A DNA stretch of 64,000 bases from Tetraselmis striata (taxonomy: Eukaryota > Chlorophyta > Chlorodendrophyceae > Chlorodendrales > Chlorodendraceae). How positions within the stretch are numbered: the stretch's first letter is position 1; every line of letters starts with the position of its first letter. Location of the stretch: the NCBI GenBank assembly GCA_006384855.1, contig VCJN01000037.1, positions 124,001 through 188,000 on the forward strand, given 5' to 3'. The notes beneath the pieces are model-generated. The model had not been told where the DNA came from, ran no database searches, and saw nothing but the letters and a program-made list of their open reading frames with translations. This document shows positions 20,501 to 30,651 of the stretch, one piece after another. The position numbers were made by a program, and so were the translations under genes.

Positions 20501-23050
20501 TCGTGTTTTAATAAGTATTAATATTCTTATGCTTGTTACCGCAGATCTCCCTTGAACCTTATCGCTTGACAGTGCACAAGGAGTTCAGGATCGATGTCAG
20601 CTTTGAGAGGTTGCTACTCCACGCGATCCAACCGCCACTCTCCTTCCAGCCGCGGTTCTAGTCTTACTACGCATGGACTTTGGTCGAGCGCAATGTGCTG
20701 GCTCAGGCGCTGACAGGTTTCGCGTGTGGTCAGATTGACATCAATGACTTGGCCAACATTGACAAGGATTTTAAGAACGCGCTTCCATACGTCAACACGT
20801 TGGCCGTCCCGCCGGCCTTGAATGGCTTCCACAACACCGGTGCCGTCGACTGGATCTCTTACGGCCACCTCAGAGTCGAGATTGCTGATCCAGAGGTGAA
20901 GACATCTCACGGTGGCGACATCAACACGCTATACGCCGACAGAGTCAACCTCGTCGTCGACAAGGATACGGGGCTGCCTCACATTTTCAGCTTCATATCC
21001 GATAAGTTCGTCGCTCCGCCGCCGGAATTTGAATTCCGTTCCCCAAAGCTGCAAGACTGCAATATGGTGGCGCAAAGCTACAAGGTAAAAGCCTATCGCG
21101 ACCTGTTGTCCCTATCCGGTAATCAATACACAATGCAACCTACTGACATCCATTTCTTGCATTTGTTATTCAGAGGAATCCTTCCCTGTCCGCCGAGAAT
21201 TTCTCGGTGTCCTTTCCAGTAGTCCCTGTACAAGATTTTTTCTCCGATGAGTTCGAGCCCCTCGCTCAGACCATGGCCAACTTCAAGGAGCTAGTCGCAG
21301 CACACGAGAGCGGGGAGAACCCGAGGTTGGCGGATTCAAGTTCCTACAAGCCAGAGATCGACGTCATCATCGATTTTCTTAGGGCCTGCAATGCGCGTCA
21401 AGCCAACATCGACGGCAGCCACAGACGGGAGGCGAAGCGCATGGTGAAAGAAAACTACCCGGAAATCTACAAAGCCAACAAAGGCATCCACCTCACGTCG
21501 GCTAAGATGTACATCGGCCTCTCGCCGGAAGTCTGCCGCTACATGTCTATGAAGCTCAACGAGGCGGGTCACACCGTCGTGGGAGACACGTCGATGCACA
21601 AACTCCTGGTGAGTGCCCCATTCTCACAAATTATTATTAAGCTGACCGTGGCAGCAAATAGGCGTAAAGTGTGACAAAAGTCGTTCTTCGTTAGCGTGTT
21701 AAACATATGTCACAGTGGGACGAAACGGTCTGTCATCAGCGGGACGAAACGGTTTGTCATCAGTGGGACGAAACGGTTTGTCATCAGTGGGACAAAATGT
21801 TATGTCATCAATGGGACGAAACGGTTTGTCATCAGTGGGACGAAACGTTATGTCATCAATGGGACAAAACGGTTTGTCATCAGTGGGACGAAACGGTTTG
21901 TCATCAGTGGGACGAAACGGTCTGTCATCAGCGGGACGAAACGGTTTGTCATCAGCGGGACGAAACGGTCTGTCATCAGTGGGACGAAACGGTCTATCAT
22001 CAGTGGGACGATACGGTCTGTCATCAGTGGGACGAAACGGTCTGTCATCAGTGGGACGAAACGGTTTGTCATCAGCGGGACGAAACGGTCTGTCATCAGC
22101 GGGACGAAACGGTTTGTCATCGAGGTACAATCGTTCGGAATTTTGAAATCGGTGCAATTGTTTCTGCAGAACCTTCGCAGATGTTTCGAGAGCTGGTATG
22201 CAGAACAGGATGCAAATCGCCCCGGCTTTAGGGCACTCCCGCAAATCAGGGTAGTGAAGGAGTTCAAGAAGTCTGAAGTTCTTCAAGTTGAACTTGAGAA
22301 GATCGGCATCAAAGATGAGAAGAGCAGCGAGTTCTCAAATTTGATTGACCTCTGTTCGCGCCCACAACGGTGAGCTGCGTACATGATGAAAATTTATTGT
22401 GTTGTTAATGCTGCTAGATTCTGACAAATGATTTGCGCAGTGTTTTTGAGCCCCTTGAGCAGATTTCTGAAGCCTACCGGCATGTGGACGTCGGGGTTCG
22501 AGGATGGGACGAAGCCAGAACCAAACTCGGAGACCTGTTTGTGTACTACAAGCAAGAACTCAATAGAGTCAAGCGCCTCAATTCCGGCAGGCAACTCACC
22601 CAGAAGGAAGTGAGCAAGGTTTACGAAGCAATTCGGAAGCCTATCAATGCAATCCTCGATAATAAGAAGTACGGCTTCGGCAAAGACAGAGCTCACTTCC
22701 GAGTCGCACTCATGGAGGTAAGTTGTGACCGACCCCAGTGTCTTAATCACATGGAATACTAACATGTCTTTCTCCGTACTGAAGTTTGTCAGTGAAGCAC
22801 GGTGACCAAGGTGTTCTGGACGTGCTGCGAGCCCAGCACTTTCAGCCTCCTTATGAGCATCTGGGTTCCGCGATTGTTGGGGACCTCATGAGGGACTACG
22901 AGCGTCGCGTCTTCGAGGCGACAGTGGCCATCAGCGCCAAAAGCAACCGCTACTGCTCGGGTAGTGACAACAACTGCAGGGCGCGGGCGTGGACGAGGAC
23001 GTGGTGGTGGAGGAGGACGCGGGCGTGGCCGCCCAGGTGAGCACGAGTGA
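17510..23050 (+). CDS. Unrecognised multi-exon gene with RGG-like tail
   Basis: The start is the ATG at 17510 (MAPKKNEPAKDKED). Exons read as 17510-17570, 18859-19032 (possibly longer), 19305-19397, 19483-19575, 19661-19717, 19825-20461, 20545-21084, 21174-21608, 22170-22369, 22441-22717 and 22798-23050. All have GT-AG introns and matching phases. The N-terminal part is Lys/Ser/Ala-rich, followed by a Glu-Pro repeat. The middle and C-terminal parts are globular and unknown (CGQIDINDLANIDKDF, DRVNLVVDKDTGLPHIF, EAGHTVVGDTSMHKLL). The last exon ends either in Arg/Gly repeats or, in the frame that needs no shift, in a Trp/Arg tail. Breaks: a frame change inside the Glu-Pro repeat near 20000, and an in-frame TAG at 20659-20661. 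Two introns are filled with the 24-bp minisatellite. It lies head-to-head with the transposase and could be its second gene or an independent one. I cannot assign a function. Confidence 0.55.
18068..18839. repeat. 24-bp minisatellite array 2 (about 32 units)
   Basis: Same unit as array 1, very uniform. It lies inside intron 1 (17571-18858) of the 17510-23050 gene, between donor GTGAGT and acceptor TTTTTAG; here the unit is in the sense orientation. Variant positions (GTTT versus GTCT, AGT versus AGC, CGG versus CGT) are clustered in blocks, as expected from local unit duplication. Confidence 0.95.
19254..19608. repeat. 178-bp tandem duplication containing one exon per copy
   Basis: Two nearly identical copies (starts 19254 and 19432), each holding an acceptor, a 93-base exon (GSKGRAHEPVAT start) and a donor. 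The exons are phase 1 at both ends, so duplication keeps the reading frame. Confidence 0.9.
21713..22121. repeat. 24-bp minisatellite array 3 (about 17 units)
   Basis: Same unit, in the sense orientation, inside intron 21609-22169 (donor GTGAGT, acceptor TTTCTGCAG) of the 17510-23050 gene. It is the third array of this unit that lies between splice sites. Confidence 0.95.
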
Positions 23051-23129
23051 CGGTGTGGGGCGCCTTATTTCGTCGGAGCTGCTGGAGCTTTGCGAGGTCA
23101 CCTTTCGGTGACCGCCGCAAAGCGCACCC

Positions 23130-23494
23130 TTGCAGCTCAACGACGGGATGAGCGCCCTATGTCAGGACCTAGGGGCAGGGACGAGAGGCAGCACGGTGAA
23201 CATGCGGGCCTTCTTGGCCTCTGAAGACCACCGGCTTGTGTACAACGAGTTGCGGGGGATTTGCAACGAGTATGTCCAAGAAGCTCACCGGCAAATGCGA
23301 ATCTCGTCCCCTGGTAAAATGGCCCGGCAAAAGCCCTCGTCAAGGCAGACCCGGACTACGGCTCGGGTCCTGCCAATGTCGACAGCGTGGCGGGGGAGGG
23401 GGGGGGGGCTGCTCCTCATCATCTTTCTCAATTGCTGCGCGCCACTCACTGCCGTCAGGAGGGAGCGAGATGTGACAATTGTCGACGCCTTGAA
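23130..23494 (+). other. Possible coding remnant before the 595-bp repeats
   Basis: A frame from about 23130 reads LQLNDGMSALCQDLGAG then RLVYNELRGICNEYVQEAH, which looks protein-like (helical, charged). It degenerates at a 10-base G run at 23398-23407. A preceding frame, AAQVSTSDGVGRLISSELLE, ends in TGA at about 23111. No family is recognised; it could be the 5' part of whatever gene the 595-bp units contain. Confidence 0.3.
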
Positions 23495-25354
23495 GTTGGT
23501 CGTCGGACGAGATTCGGCGACTTTAAGGGCGCATCTCTCGGCTCACCTCGGCAAGCAACGTGGGTTCGTGTATGCGAGACGGCGAGAACCATGGCGGCGG
23601 CGAGAGATGCGGCACTGGAACCCGGAGGCCCACATTGGGGACGACGGGTACGTCCTCGCGGACGTCAAAGCAGCGGTGGCTGAGGCCACCGCTGGCACGA
23701 CTGACGAGCAAGAGATGCGGAGGGTGGAGAGAATTTAAAGGTAGAGGGTGGGATTACCCGCATCTCCGCAGTGGGGGCAGGTGAACGCTCGCATCTCTCG
23801 CGTACAAACCCGTGTACTGTCGCCCCTAGCTCTTGTAACGCTGCCCTGTGCAAGGATCCCTTTGTCGTTGTCACGTCGCCTTGGTTCACTGACCTGAATT
23901 TGCTCCTGCCGCTGCTGCCGGCCTACAAGGCGGTAATCTATCGAGAGCAGATTCCGAGCACCTACTTGACGCAAGGGCCCCGCCCGCAAATGAACTACCT
24001 CCACAGTCTGTTGAAAGCGGGTCGTGTACTTCTCATCGCGTCAAAGCACCCAAGAAACCCCGACACCAACAGACGCGCCTTGTGGTTGGTCGTCGGAAGA
24101 GATTCGGCGACTTTAAGGGCGCATCTCTCGGAGCACCTCGGCAAGCAACGTGGGTTCGTGTATGCGAGACGGCGAGAACCATGACGGCGGCGAAAGAGAT
24201 GCGGCACTGGAACCCGGAGGCCCACATTGAAGACGACGGGTACGTCCTCGCGGACGTCAAAGCAGCGGTGGCTGAGGCCACCGCTGGCACGACTGACGAG
24301 CAAGAGATGCGGAGGGTGGAGAGAATTTAAAGGTAGAGGGTGGGATTACCCGCCGCATCTCTGCAGTGGGGGCATATGAGCGCTCGCATCTCTCGCGTAC
24401 AAACCCGTGTACTGTCGCTCCTAGCTCTTGTAACGCTGACCTGTGCAAGTATCCCTTTGTCGTTGTCATGTCGCCTTGGTTCACTGACCTGAATTTGCTC
24501 CTACCGTTGCTGCTGGCCTACAAGGCGGAAATCTGTTGCGTGCAGATTCCGAGCACCTACTTGACGCAAGGGCCCCGCCCGCAAATGAACTACCTCCACA
24601 GTCTGTTGAAAGCGGGTCGTGTACTTCTCATCGCGTCAAAGCACCCAAGAAATCCCGACACCAACAGACGCGCCTTGTGGTTGGTCGTCGGAAGAGATTC
24701 GGCGACTTTAAGGGCGCATCTCTCGGAGCACCTCGGCAAGCAACATGGGTTCGTGTATGCGAGACGGCGAGAACCATGACGGCGGCGAAAAAGACGCGGC
24801 ACTGGAACCCGGAGGCCCACATTGGGGACGACAGGTACGTCCTCCCGGACGTCAAAGCAGCGGTGGCTGAGGCCACCGCTGGCACGACTGGCGAGCAAGA
24901 GATGCGGAGGGTGGAGAGATCGAATTGACCGCCGTAAAGGGTGGGATTACCCGCATCTCCGCAGTGGGGGCATATGAACGCCCGCATCTCTCGTGTACAA
25001 ACCCGTGTACTGTCGCCCCTAGCTCTTGTAACGCTGCCCTAGGCAAGGAGCCCTTTGTCGTTGCCATGTCGCCTTGGTTCACTCACCTGAATTTGCTCCT
25101 ATAGCTGCTGGCGGCCTCCAAGGCGGTAATCTATCGAGAGCAGATTCCGAGCACCTACATGACGCAAAGGCCCCTGCCGCGAATGGACTACCTCGACAGC
25201 CTGTTGACAGCGGGTCGTGTACTTCTCATCGCGCCAACGCACCCAAGAAACTCTGACACCAACGGATGCGCCTTGTGGTTGGTCGTCGGAAGAGATTCGG
25301 CGACTTCAAGGGCGCATCTCTCGGAGCACCTCGGCAAGCAACGTGGGTTCGTGT
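23495..25354 (+). repeat. Tandem repeat, about 595-bp unit, 3.1 copies, with an ORF per unit
   Basis: The phrase GGTCGTCGGAAGAGATTCGG recurs at about 23498, 24088, 24683 and 25281. Each unit contains the same frame: SPWFTDLNLLLPLL, IPSTYLTQGPRPQMNYLHSL, GRVLLIASK, RRALWLVVGRDSATL, ending YARRREP and a stop. A second short frame runs across the junction (YVLADVKAAVAEATAG). The order SPWF...HYL...P..R..YL..L...GRV...W-hydrophobic resembles the putative methyltransferase-type module seen in some algal retroelements, but only weakly. Successive copies differ by scattered substitutions. Confidence 0.8.
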
Positions 25355-25520
25355 CTGGTCCGTGACAAGGGATTCATGCAGCTTGAAAATCGCTGCCATA
25401 GCTCCCTGGACAATACCTCATTAATCATAATCAACTACAACAACAAATCATTCTCAACCGCAGATAAGAGTTGAATCGACTCCTGTCCGTCGATTTCACA
25501 AACCGCACTTCCTTTGCTAG

Positions 25521-25769
25521 CGCGGCCGGGGCAGCGGGGCGCCAACGCGCCGCGGCCGGGGCAGCGGGGCGCCAACGCGCCGCGGCCGGGGCAGCGGGGC
25601 GCCAACGCGCCGCGGCCGGGCAGCGGGGCGCCAACGCGCCGCGGCCGGGCAGCGGGGCGCCAACGCGCCGCGGCCGGCGCAGCGGGGCGCCAACGCGCCG
25701 CGGCCGGCGCAGCGGGGCGCCAACGCGCCGCGGCCGGCGCAGCGGGGCGCCAACGCGCCGCGGCCGGCG
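25521..25769. repeat. GC-rich 29-30-bp tandem repeat (about 8.3 units)
   Basis: Unit CGCGGCCGGGGCAGCGGGGC plus GCCAACGCGC. Middle copies lose one G (29 bp) and the last ones change GGGG to GGCG, so three sub-blocks are visible. It is open in several frames on both strands, which only reflects base composition. Confidence 0.95.
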
Positions 25770-25782
25770 CATGTTGGTGATT

Positions 25783-26325
25783 CATGCAGCCCCGCATACT
25801 TATAAATGGTTTGCAGCCATCTAGGCAATCAAAGCATGCCTTAAGGCAGCATCTGCGGTGCAGCGCTGCAGCAATCTGCGGCGTGCCGCCAGCAAATATA
25901 ACGTATTATCCCTATTGCCCTGCAATCTGTATGGTATCGACAAGCAGGTGCGTATTCATATCTTTTCTATGCCATGCAGCCCCGCATACTAATAAATGGT
26001 TTGCAGCCATCCAGGCAATTGAAGCATGCCTTAAGGCAGCATTTGCGGTGCAGCGCTGCAGCAATCTGCGGCGTGCCGCGAGCAAATATCAGGCATTAGC
26101 CCTACTGCCTTGCAGTCCGTATAGTATCGTCAAGCCGGTGCGTGTTCACATCCCTTTCATGCCATGCAGCCCCGCATACTAATAAATGGTTTGCAGCCAT
26201 CTGGACAATTAAAGCATGCCTAAAGGCAGCATATGCGGTGCAGCGTTGAAGCAATCTGCGGCGTGCCGCGAGCAAATATCAGGCATTAGTGGTACCGCCT
26301 TGCAATATGTATAGTATTGTAAAGC
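25783..26325. repeat. 190-bp tandem repeat, three copies
   Basis: CATGCAGCCCCGCATACT begins copies at 25783, 25973 and 26163. The copies diverge by substitutions and contain GCTGCAGCAATCTGCGGCG. No coding potential is seen. Confidence 0.9.
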
Positions 26326-26379
26326 ATATGGGAAATTAAATCCGCTTTTTGACATATAAATCCTTATACTGAAAGGTTG

Positions 26380-27300
26380 CCGAGCCGGCTCTTTACCCCC
26401 CACCATCCTGGTCGACGACCGCTACTACTAGGTCGTAGCGGCGCCGCGTCAGGCTCGCAGGTCCTCCAAGCCCGCATCTCAACCACCGCCATCGGGGTCC
26501 GGCGGAGATGGCTCCCAAAACGGCGCTGCAGCAGGTCTCTTGATAGAGCTTCGAGCTGCTCCGCCCCTCCCCCGAGCAGGCTTGGTCCCTCGGAGACTAC
26601 CAAGCCGCCGAGTGAGCCTCAACCTTCGAGTGCGATGAAGCGCCCGCACGGTGCCTTGAGCACGCGAGGCAAGAGCAACTTGTCGCCCATAAAGCTGCGT
26701 AAGAAGCATTCCAAGAAGCGCGGGCCGAGTCCTCCTTCAAGATGGCGATAGAGTTGGAGGACGACGACCCCTTCCAGGCGCCTAAGCCGAAACGCGAAGC
26801 CACGTCAAGCCGTCTGGCGCCTTTGGGCGCCGCTAGTGGGAGTCGCAGGGCCACATCTTCCCGTGGCGGTGCCGCATCTCCGCCTCCCCGACCCGGATCT
26901 CCGCCTATGGAGGCAAGAGCAACTTGTCGCCCATTAAGCTGCGCAAGAAGCATTCCAAGAAGCGTGGGCCGAGTCCTCCACTAAGATGGCGAAAGAGTTG
27001 GAGGACGGCGACCCCTTCCAGGCGCCTAAGCCGAAACGCGAAGCCACGTCAAGCCGTCTGGCGCCTTTGGGTGTCGCTGGCGGTGGGAGTCGCAGGGCCA
27101 CATCTTCACGTGGCGGTGCCGCATCTCCCCCTCCCCGACCCGCATCTCCGCCTAAGGAGCCCTCATCTCGGGACGCGAAGCCCGCACCGCCGTCTGCGCC
27201 GACATCTCGCCCCAACGCCGCGTCGCTGTCAACATGGTTCAGAGGTAGCGTCTCGTTGCGACGAACACAATATCTGAGGTCGGCGATAGACTCGTAGGCC
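26380..27300 (+). other. Ser/Pro/Ala-rich coding-like segment with a 244-bp tandem duplication
   Basis: 26667-26910 and 26911-27154 are copies of each other (AGGCAAGAGCAACTTGTCGC at the start of each). In one frame both read MAKELEDGDPFQAPKPKRE with a Ser/Arg/Pro-rich continuation. That frame runs to a TAG at 27295-27297 in the second copy. Stops directly upstream of each MA start mean that exons or frameshifts must be assumed. No known domain. Confidence 0.35.
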
Positions 27301-27540
27301 GGGCGGGGCGTCTTCTTTGCGCGAGTGAGGCTCGATTTCCATGCTTGGAACGCTTGAAACGCAGTCGCCATGCCCTCGCGTCCGCAATCTTCCAAGGTGA
27401 GGCGGATAGTACTTTACGCGACTGGGGGCGCGAAGAGGACACGCCGATGTGCCATTTCTAGTACTCTCGTATAGTATTGCATTGCACCTGAAATGTGACC
27501 GAAAAATGGGTACATATTCCAGCCTAAGCGATCACGTGGG

Positions 27541-27592
27541 GGGCACATTTTTGAGTCTAGGAATTGGACCGTTTTGACTCAAAAATGTGCCC
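27541..27592. repeat. 17-bp perfect inverted repeat (hairpin)
   Basis: GGGCACATTTTTGAGTC at 27541-27557 and its exact reverse complement at 27576-27592, with an 18-base spacer. It abuts the left breakpoint of transposon copy 2 (27598), so it may mark a separate small foldback insertion or the junction of a rearrangement. Confidence 0.85.
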
Positions 27593-27597
27593 TGTAC

Positions 27598-28795
27598 CGA
27601 GCACGGGCAGTCTGCGCCTTTGAGGCACGTCACACGATGGCTACCAACGCCGACATCAACAATGCCGAAGCCGCTCGCGTTGAAACCGTGAGGTTCGAGC
27701 TCAAGTGCTTCAAGATGACAGCGCCTTCCGGGGAGTTCACGCCGGCGCCAAGCAGAGGCTTTATGACAACACATCGCCCAGCGATGCAAGGGGCACGATC
27801 CTCGTTGTCATCGACGTCTCCGATGTGAATTTCTTCCATTGTTTGTCATTTTTGTCCTTTACGGGACAAAACAACTTGGTACATCTACCTTGCTTGTTGT
27901 TTTGTCTCAGCTGGGACAAAAATAGTATGGCGTCTCGCTCGGGACTGACATAGCTCGTGGTCTTGGCCATATCATTAGGTGCTTGAGGAGGACAAGTGTC
28001 CTGAAACTCTTGGTGATTGGGAGTCGAGATTCCTCATCGGGCTTGTGAAGTCGCGCGAAACTATCGACGACACGTTGACCGTGGCTGTATACGAGCCTTT
28101 CCATGCCGATGCAAAGGGCAAACCTCTCATGCCCCTATGGTTGTACGCGCAGAAAAAAGGAGGGAAAAAGCCAGGTGACACAAGCTGGGAGAAGTCGTGC
28201 CTGACGCTTCCTTGGAAGCTTGTTGAAGCCGTCCCTCTGTCGTACGCGAAGGCCATCCACGACGCGTCGGGAAGTCGCGAGGTGTTCAACGAGGATGGCA
28301 CCATGGTCAGAAAGAAGTGGTACTTTAAAAGTGCCCAAGTCGTGAAGACATACGCGCAAACTGGGTGGCAAATCAGCCAGCCACAAAACAACTGCGCCCA
28401 CGTCATGTCAACCACCTAAGCGCAACGCAAACCCGGCGGAGTCGTCAAATTTAACGCAGCCACAAAGAAGGACTTGCTTGAGTTGGGGATGCTCAACGAG
28501 TAACCTCTTAGCAACGTCTTGTGGCTAGGCGATGGATTTAATCATAATCATAATATTGACTTGCCTCCACATTGTCCCATCTTGTACAAAATGCTCCAAA
28601 ACCAGCATTGGATATGCATCGCGGCTGGCGTGCACGCTGATGAATGCCGCCATGCACCCTAGTTCTACAAATCCAAGCTACACCACCCGTGAGTCATAAG
28701 TACTGATAGTAGACCTGGGAACTAGGGTATAACCAAACCCTACGGTGCAAAATGAAATACACGATGCAAGATAGGTTAAGTTAGTGTTTGTACTA
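27598..28795 (+). mobile_element. DUF7869-like transposon, copy 2 (5'-truncated)
   Basis: Homologous to 11445-12600 in reverse, including the last intron with its GGGACAAAA palindromes (27825-27978) and the 3' flank ending CCTACGGTGCAAAATGAA. The left edge is abrupt at CGAGCACGGGCAG. Only the end of the penultimate exon and the last exon remain. Confidence 0.8.
27979..28503 (+). pseudogene. Last exon of DUF7869-like transposase, copy 2
   Basis: Reads EEDKCPETLGDWESRFLIG to LELGMLNE, as in 11737-12258. A TAA at 28417-28419 interrupts it where copy 1 has CCA (STTPAQRKPGG), and the rest stays open to the original stop at 28501. With the 5' exons gone it cannot make the protein. Confidence 0.85.
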
Positions 28796-30651
28796 GAAAC
28801 TTGCATGATCGCCTTTTGCAGCCAGCTCATGTAACTACACTAGGTACTTGCATAATGCTTCGGCAATTTGCTTGATGACTATAACGGAGCGTTCTTGGCA
28901 GGGTCGCGGCCGCTCGTGCGGCACATGATGGTGCTCATGCGCCTGCGCCGCGTCGCTCGTCGGCATGTGTTGCTGCTATGACCCGGGTCATTGGTTGCAA
29001 GCGTCCTCGCCGCGGCTGATAGCCTACCCCGGGGCGGGGGTCCCTTTGGTTCCTGGCAGCTAAGCGATTTCGTGGTTCCCTTGGCTCCTTCTTGGTTCTT
29101 GGCTCCCTGGCGTCCTGCTCGACCTTGGTTTCAGGCTTATGTCTCTCTTTTGCTGGCAACCTTTTGTAGTTGCTGTTAGTTCTGTTTGTAGTGCGCATTT
29201 GTGAAAGCCTTTATGTAAAAAAAAAAACTAGAACGGGGCGTCGCCTACCCGGGGCTTTCAGTAACCGCTGGCTAAACGGCCATCGTATAGAGACGCTGCA
29301 AGGGTTTCACTGGTGCCAATCCTGTCCCGGGGGCGGGGAAAAAAAACACGGGGTACTTGCCCCCGGGGGACGTACCGGGACTTGGACTTCGACCGACTCT
29401 ACCCCATGATGTACCCGTAGTCGCTAACCAAACCCTTCACCAGCTATAGTGGTGGAGGAAACTCACGATGGGGGGGGGGGCGATCAATATGACCTGGCCA
29501 TCACAACATATCTACCTAACTATCGCCCATATTGCACCCACCCCGCGAGTATCCAGCTTCAACGGGCCTGTGTACGCCCGTCCGCGCCGCTTCTCACCCC
29601 CGCGTCCCGGGGCCGCCACCGGGCAGCCGCGATCCAGCGCGGCAAACCCCTCCCCTGCACCATCTATCTGTATAGGCGCCCCTGGCGCGGCCGGCGACTC
29701 TGCCACGGCACACCCCACAGATCCCGCCCAGGCCGAGTCCGGAGGGGAAGGCATCGACGTGGACCCGACCCCACAACTCACGGACCAGCAGGGAGTGGCC
29801 CCGAGCCGTGACCGTGAGCTGGCCGCCACACCGTGTTCTGAGCACGACCGAGTACTCGTATAACGTCAGGGGAACATAGACACGCCCCATGTCGGGGTTT
29901 ACTAGTTATTGCAACTACTTCCGCAAACCCCTGCACAGCCGCCCTCGAGGTCGAAATTGAGCTGTTGTGCCTGCTTCAACTCGCACGCGCTACGCGACAC
30001 CTAAATGCGCGGCAAACGTAGCGTACAAGTGTGCCGCGCGCCTCGGGGGGATAGGGGGCGATAAGTGGGCCAAGTTGGGCGTGTTCCTGCCGAACTGCGC
30101 CCTCAGTAGCAGATGCTAGCTTGCCGCTGGCTGGCAGGTCAGTTCCTCCGAGCCGACCGGCTGTGGTTGTCTAGGCACTCGACCTCCTGATGGCTCGCTG
30201 ATCTATGGATATGGCCTTTGAAGATACGGTGGTTTGTGGTGGCACTTTCCGTCCGTGCGGGTGCCTGGCCATCGCCTGAACTCTGCAGCAGCATGATTTG
30301 CGGTTGATGATCCTACCATGTCAGTCACCGGCGGGTGCGGGGTGCCACCCAACAGTGTTCGCACCTCCAAAAAAAACACGTGCGAACTGATGTTAACGTG
30401 CTAGTGCTTGCGTGGATACCATGCCGGCATGTCTATGTCCTGTCACCAAACCGCCCCGGTGATACCAGCCAGTTCACTGTTGTCAGTCCTGTCCTGGGGG
30501 CGAAAGTTATAAGTGCAGCCAGTCCTGCGGCTACTGCAGACATGAGCGAGGGAACAAGCGGGCAAAGATAGGCATGCATCATCAGTCGGGGTGTGCCGCG
30601 GACGCATATCACGAAATATTTTCAAAATATATAGTAGCACATCTGCTACCA
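28796..30651. other. Gene-poor interval with a poly-A-tailed fragment
   Basis: 28900-29229 ends in TTTATGT and an A run (29218-29227), resembling the 3' tail of a retroposed sequence. Its minus frame is only Arg/Pro-rich and unconvincing. 29470-29860 has open but low-complexity frames. No splice-consistent gene was found. Confidence 0.35.

Noticed and set aside
14108..22121. Regular 24-bp repeats as possible CRISPR arrays
   Set aside because: There are no unique spacers; the whole unit repeats head to tail, the context is eukaryotic introns, and no cas genes are present.
25431..25828. Ala/Arg-rich ORFs over 25521-25769
   Set aside because: All frames of a 30-bp GC-rich repeat are open; no other support.
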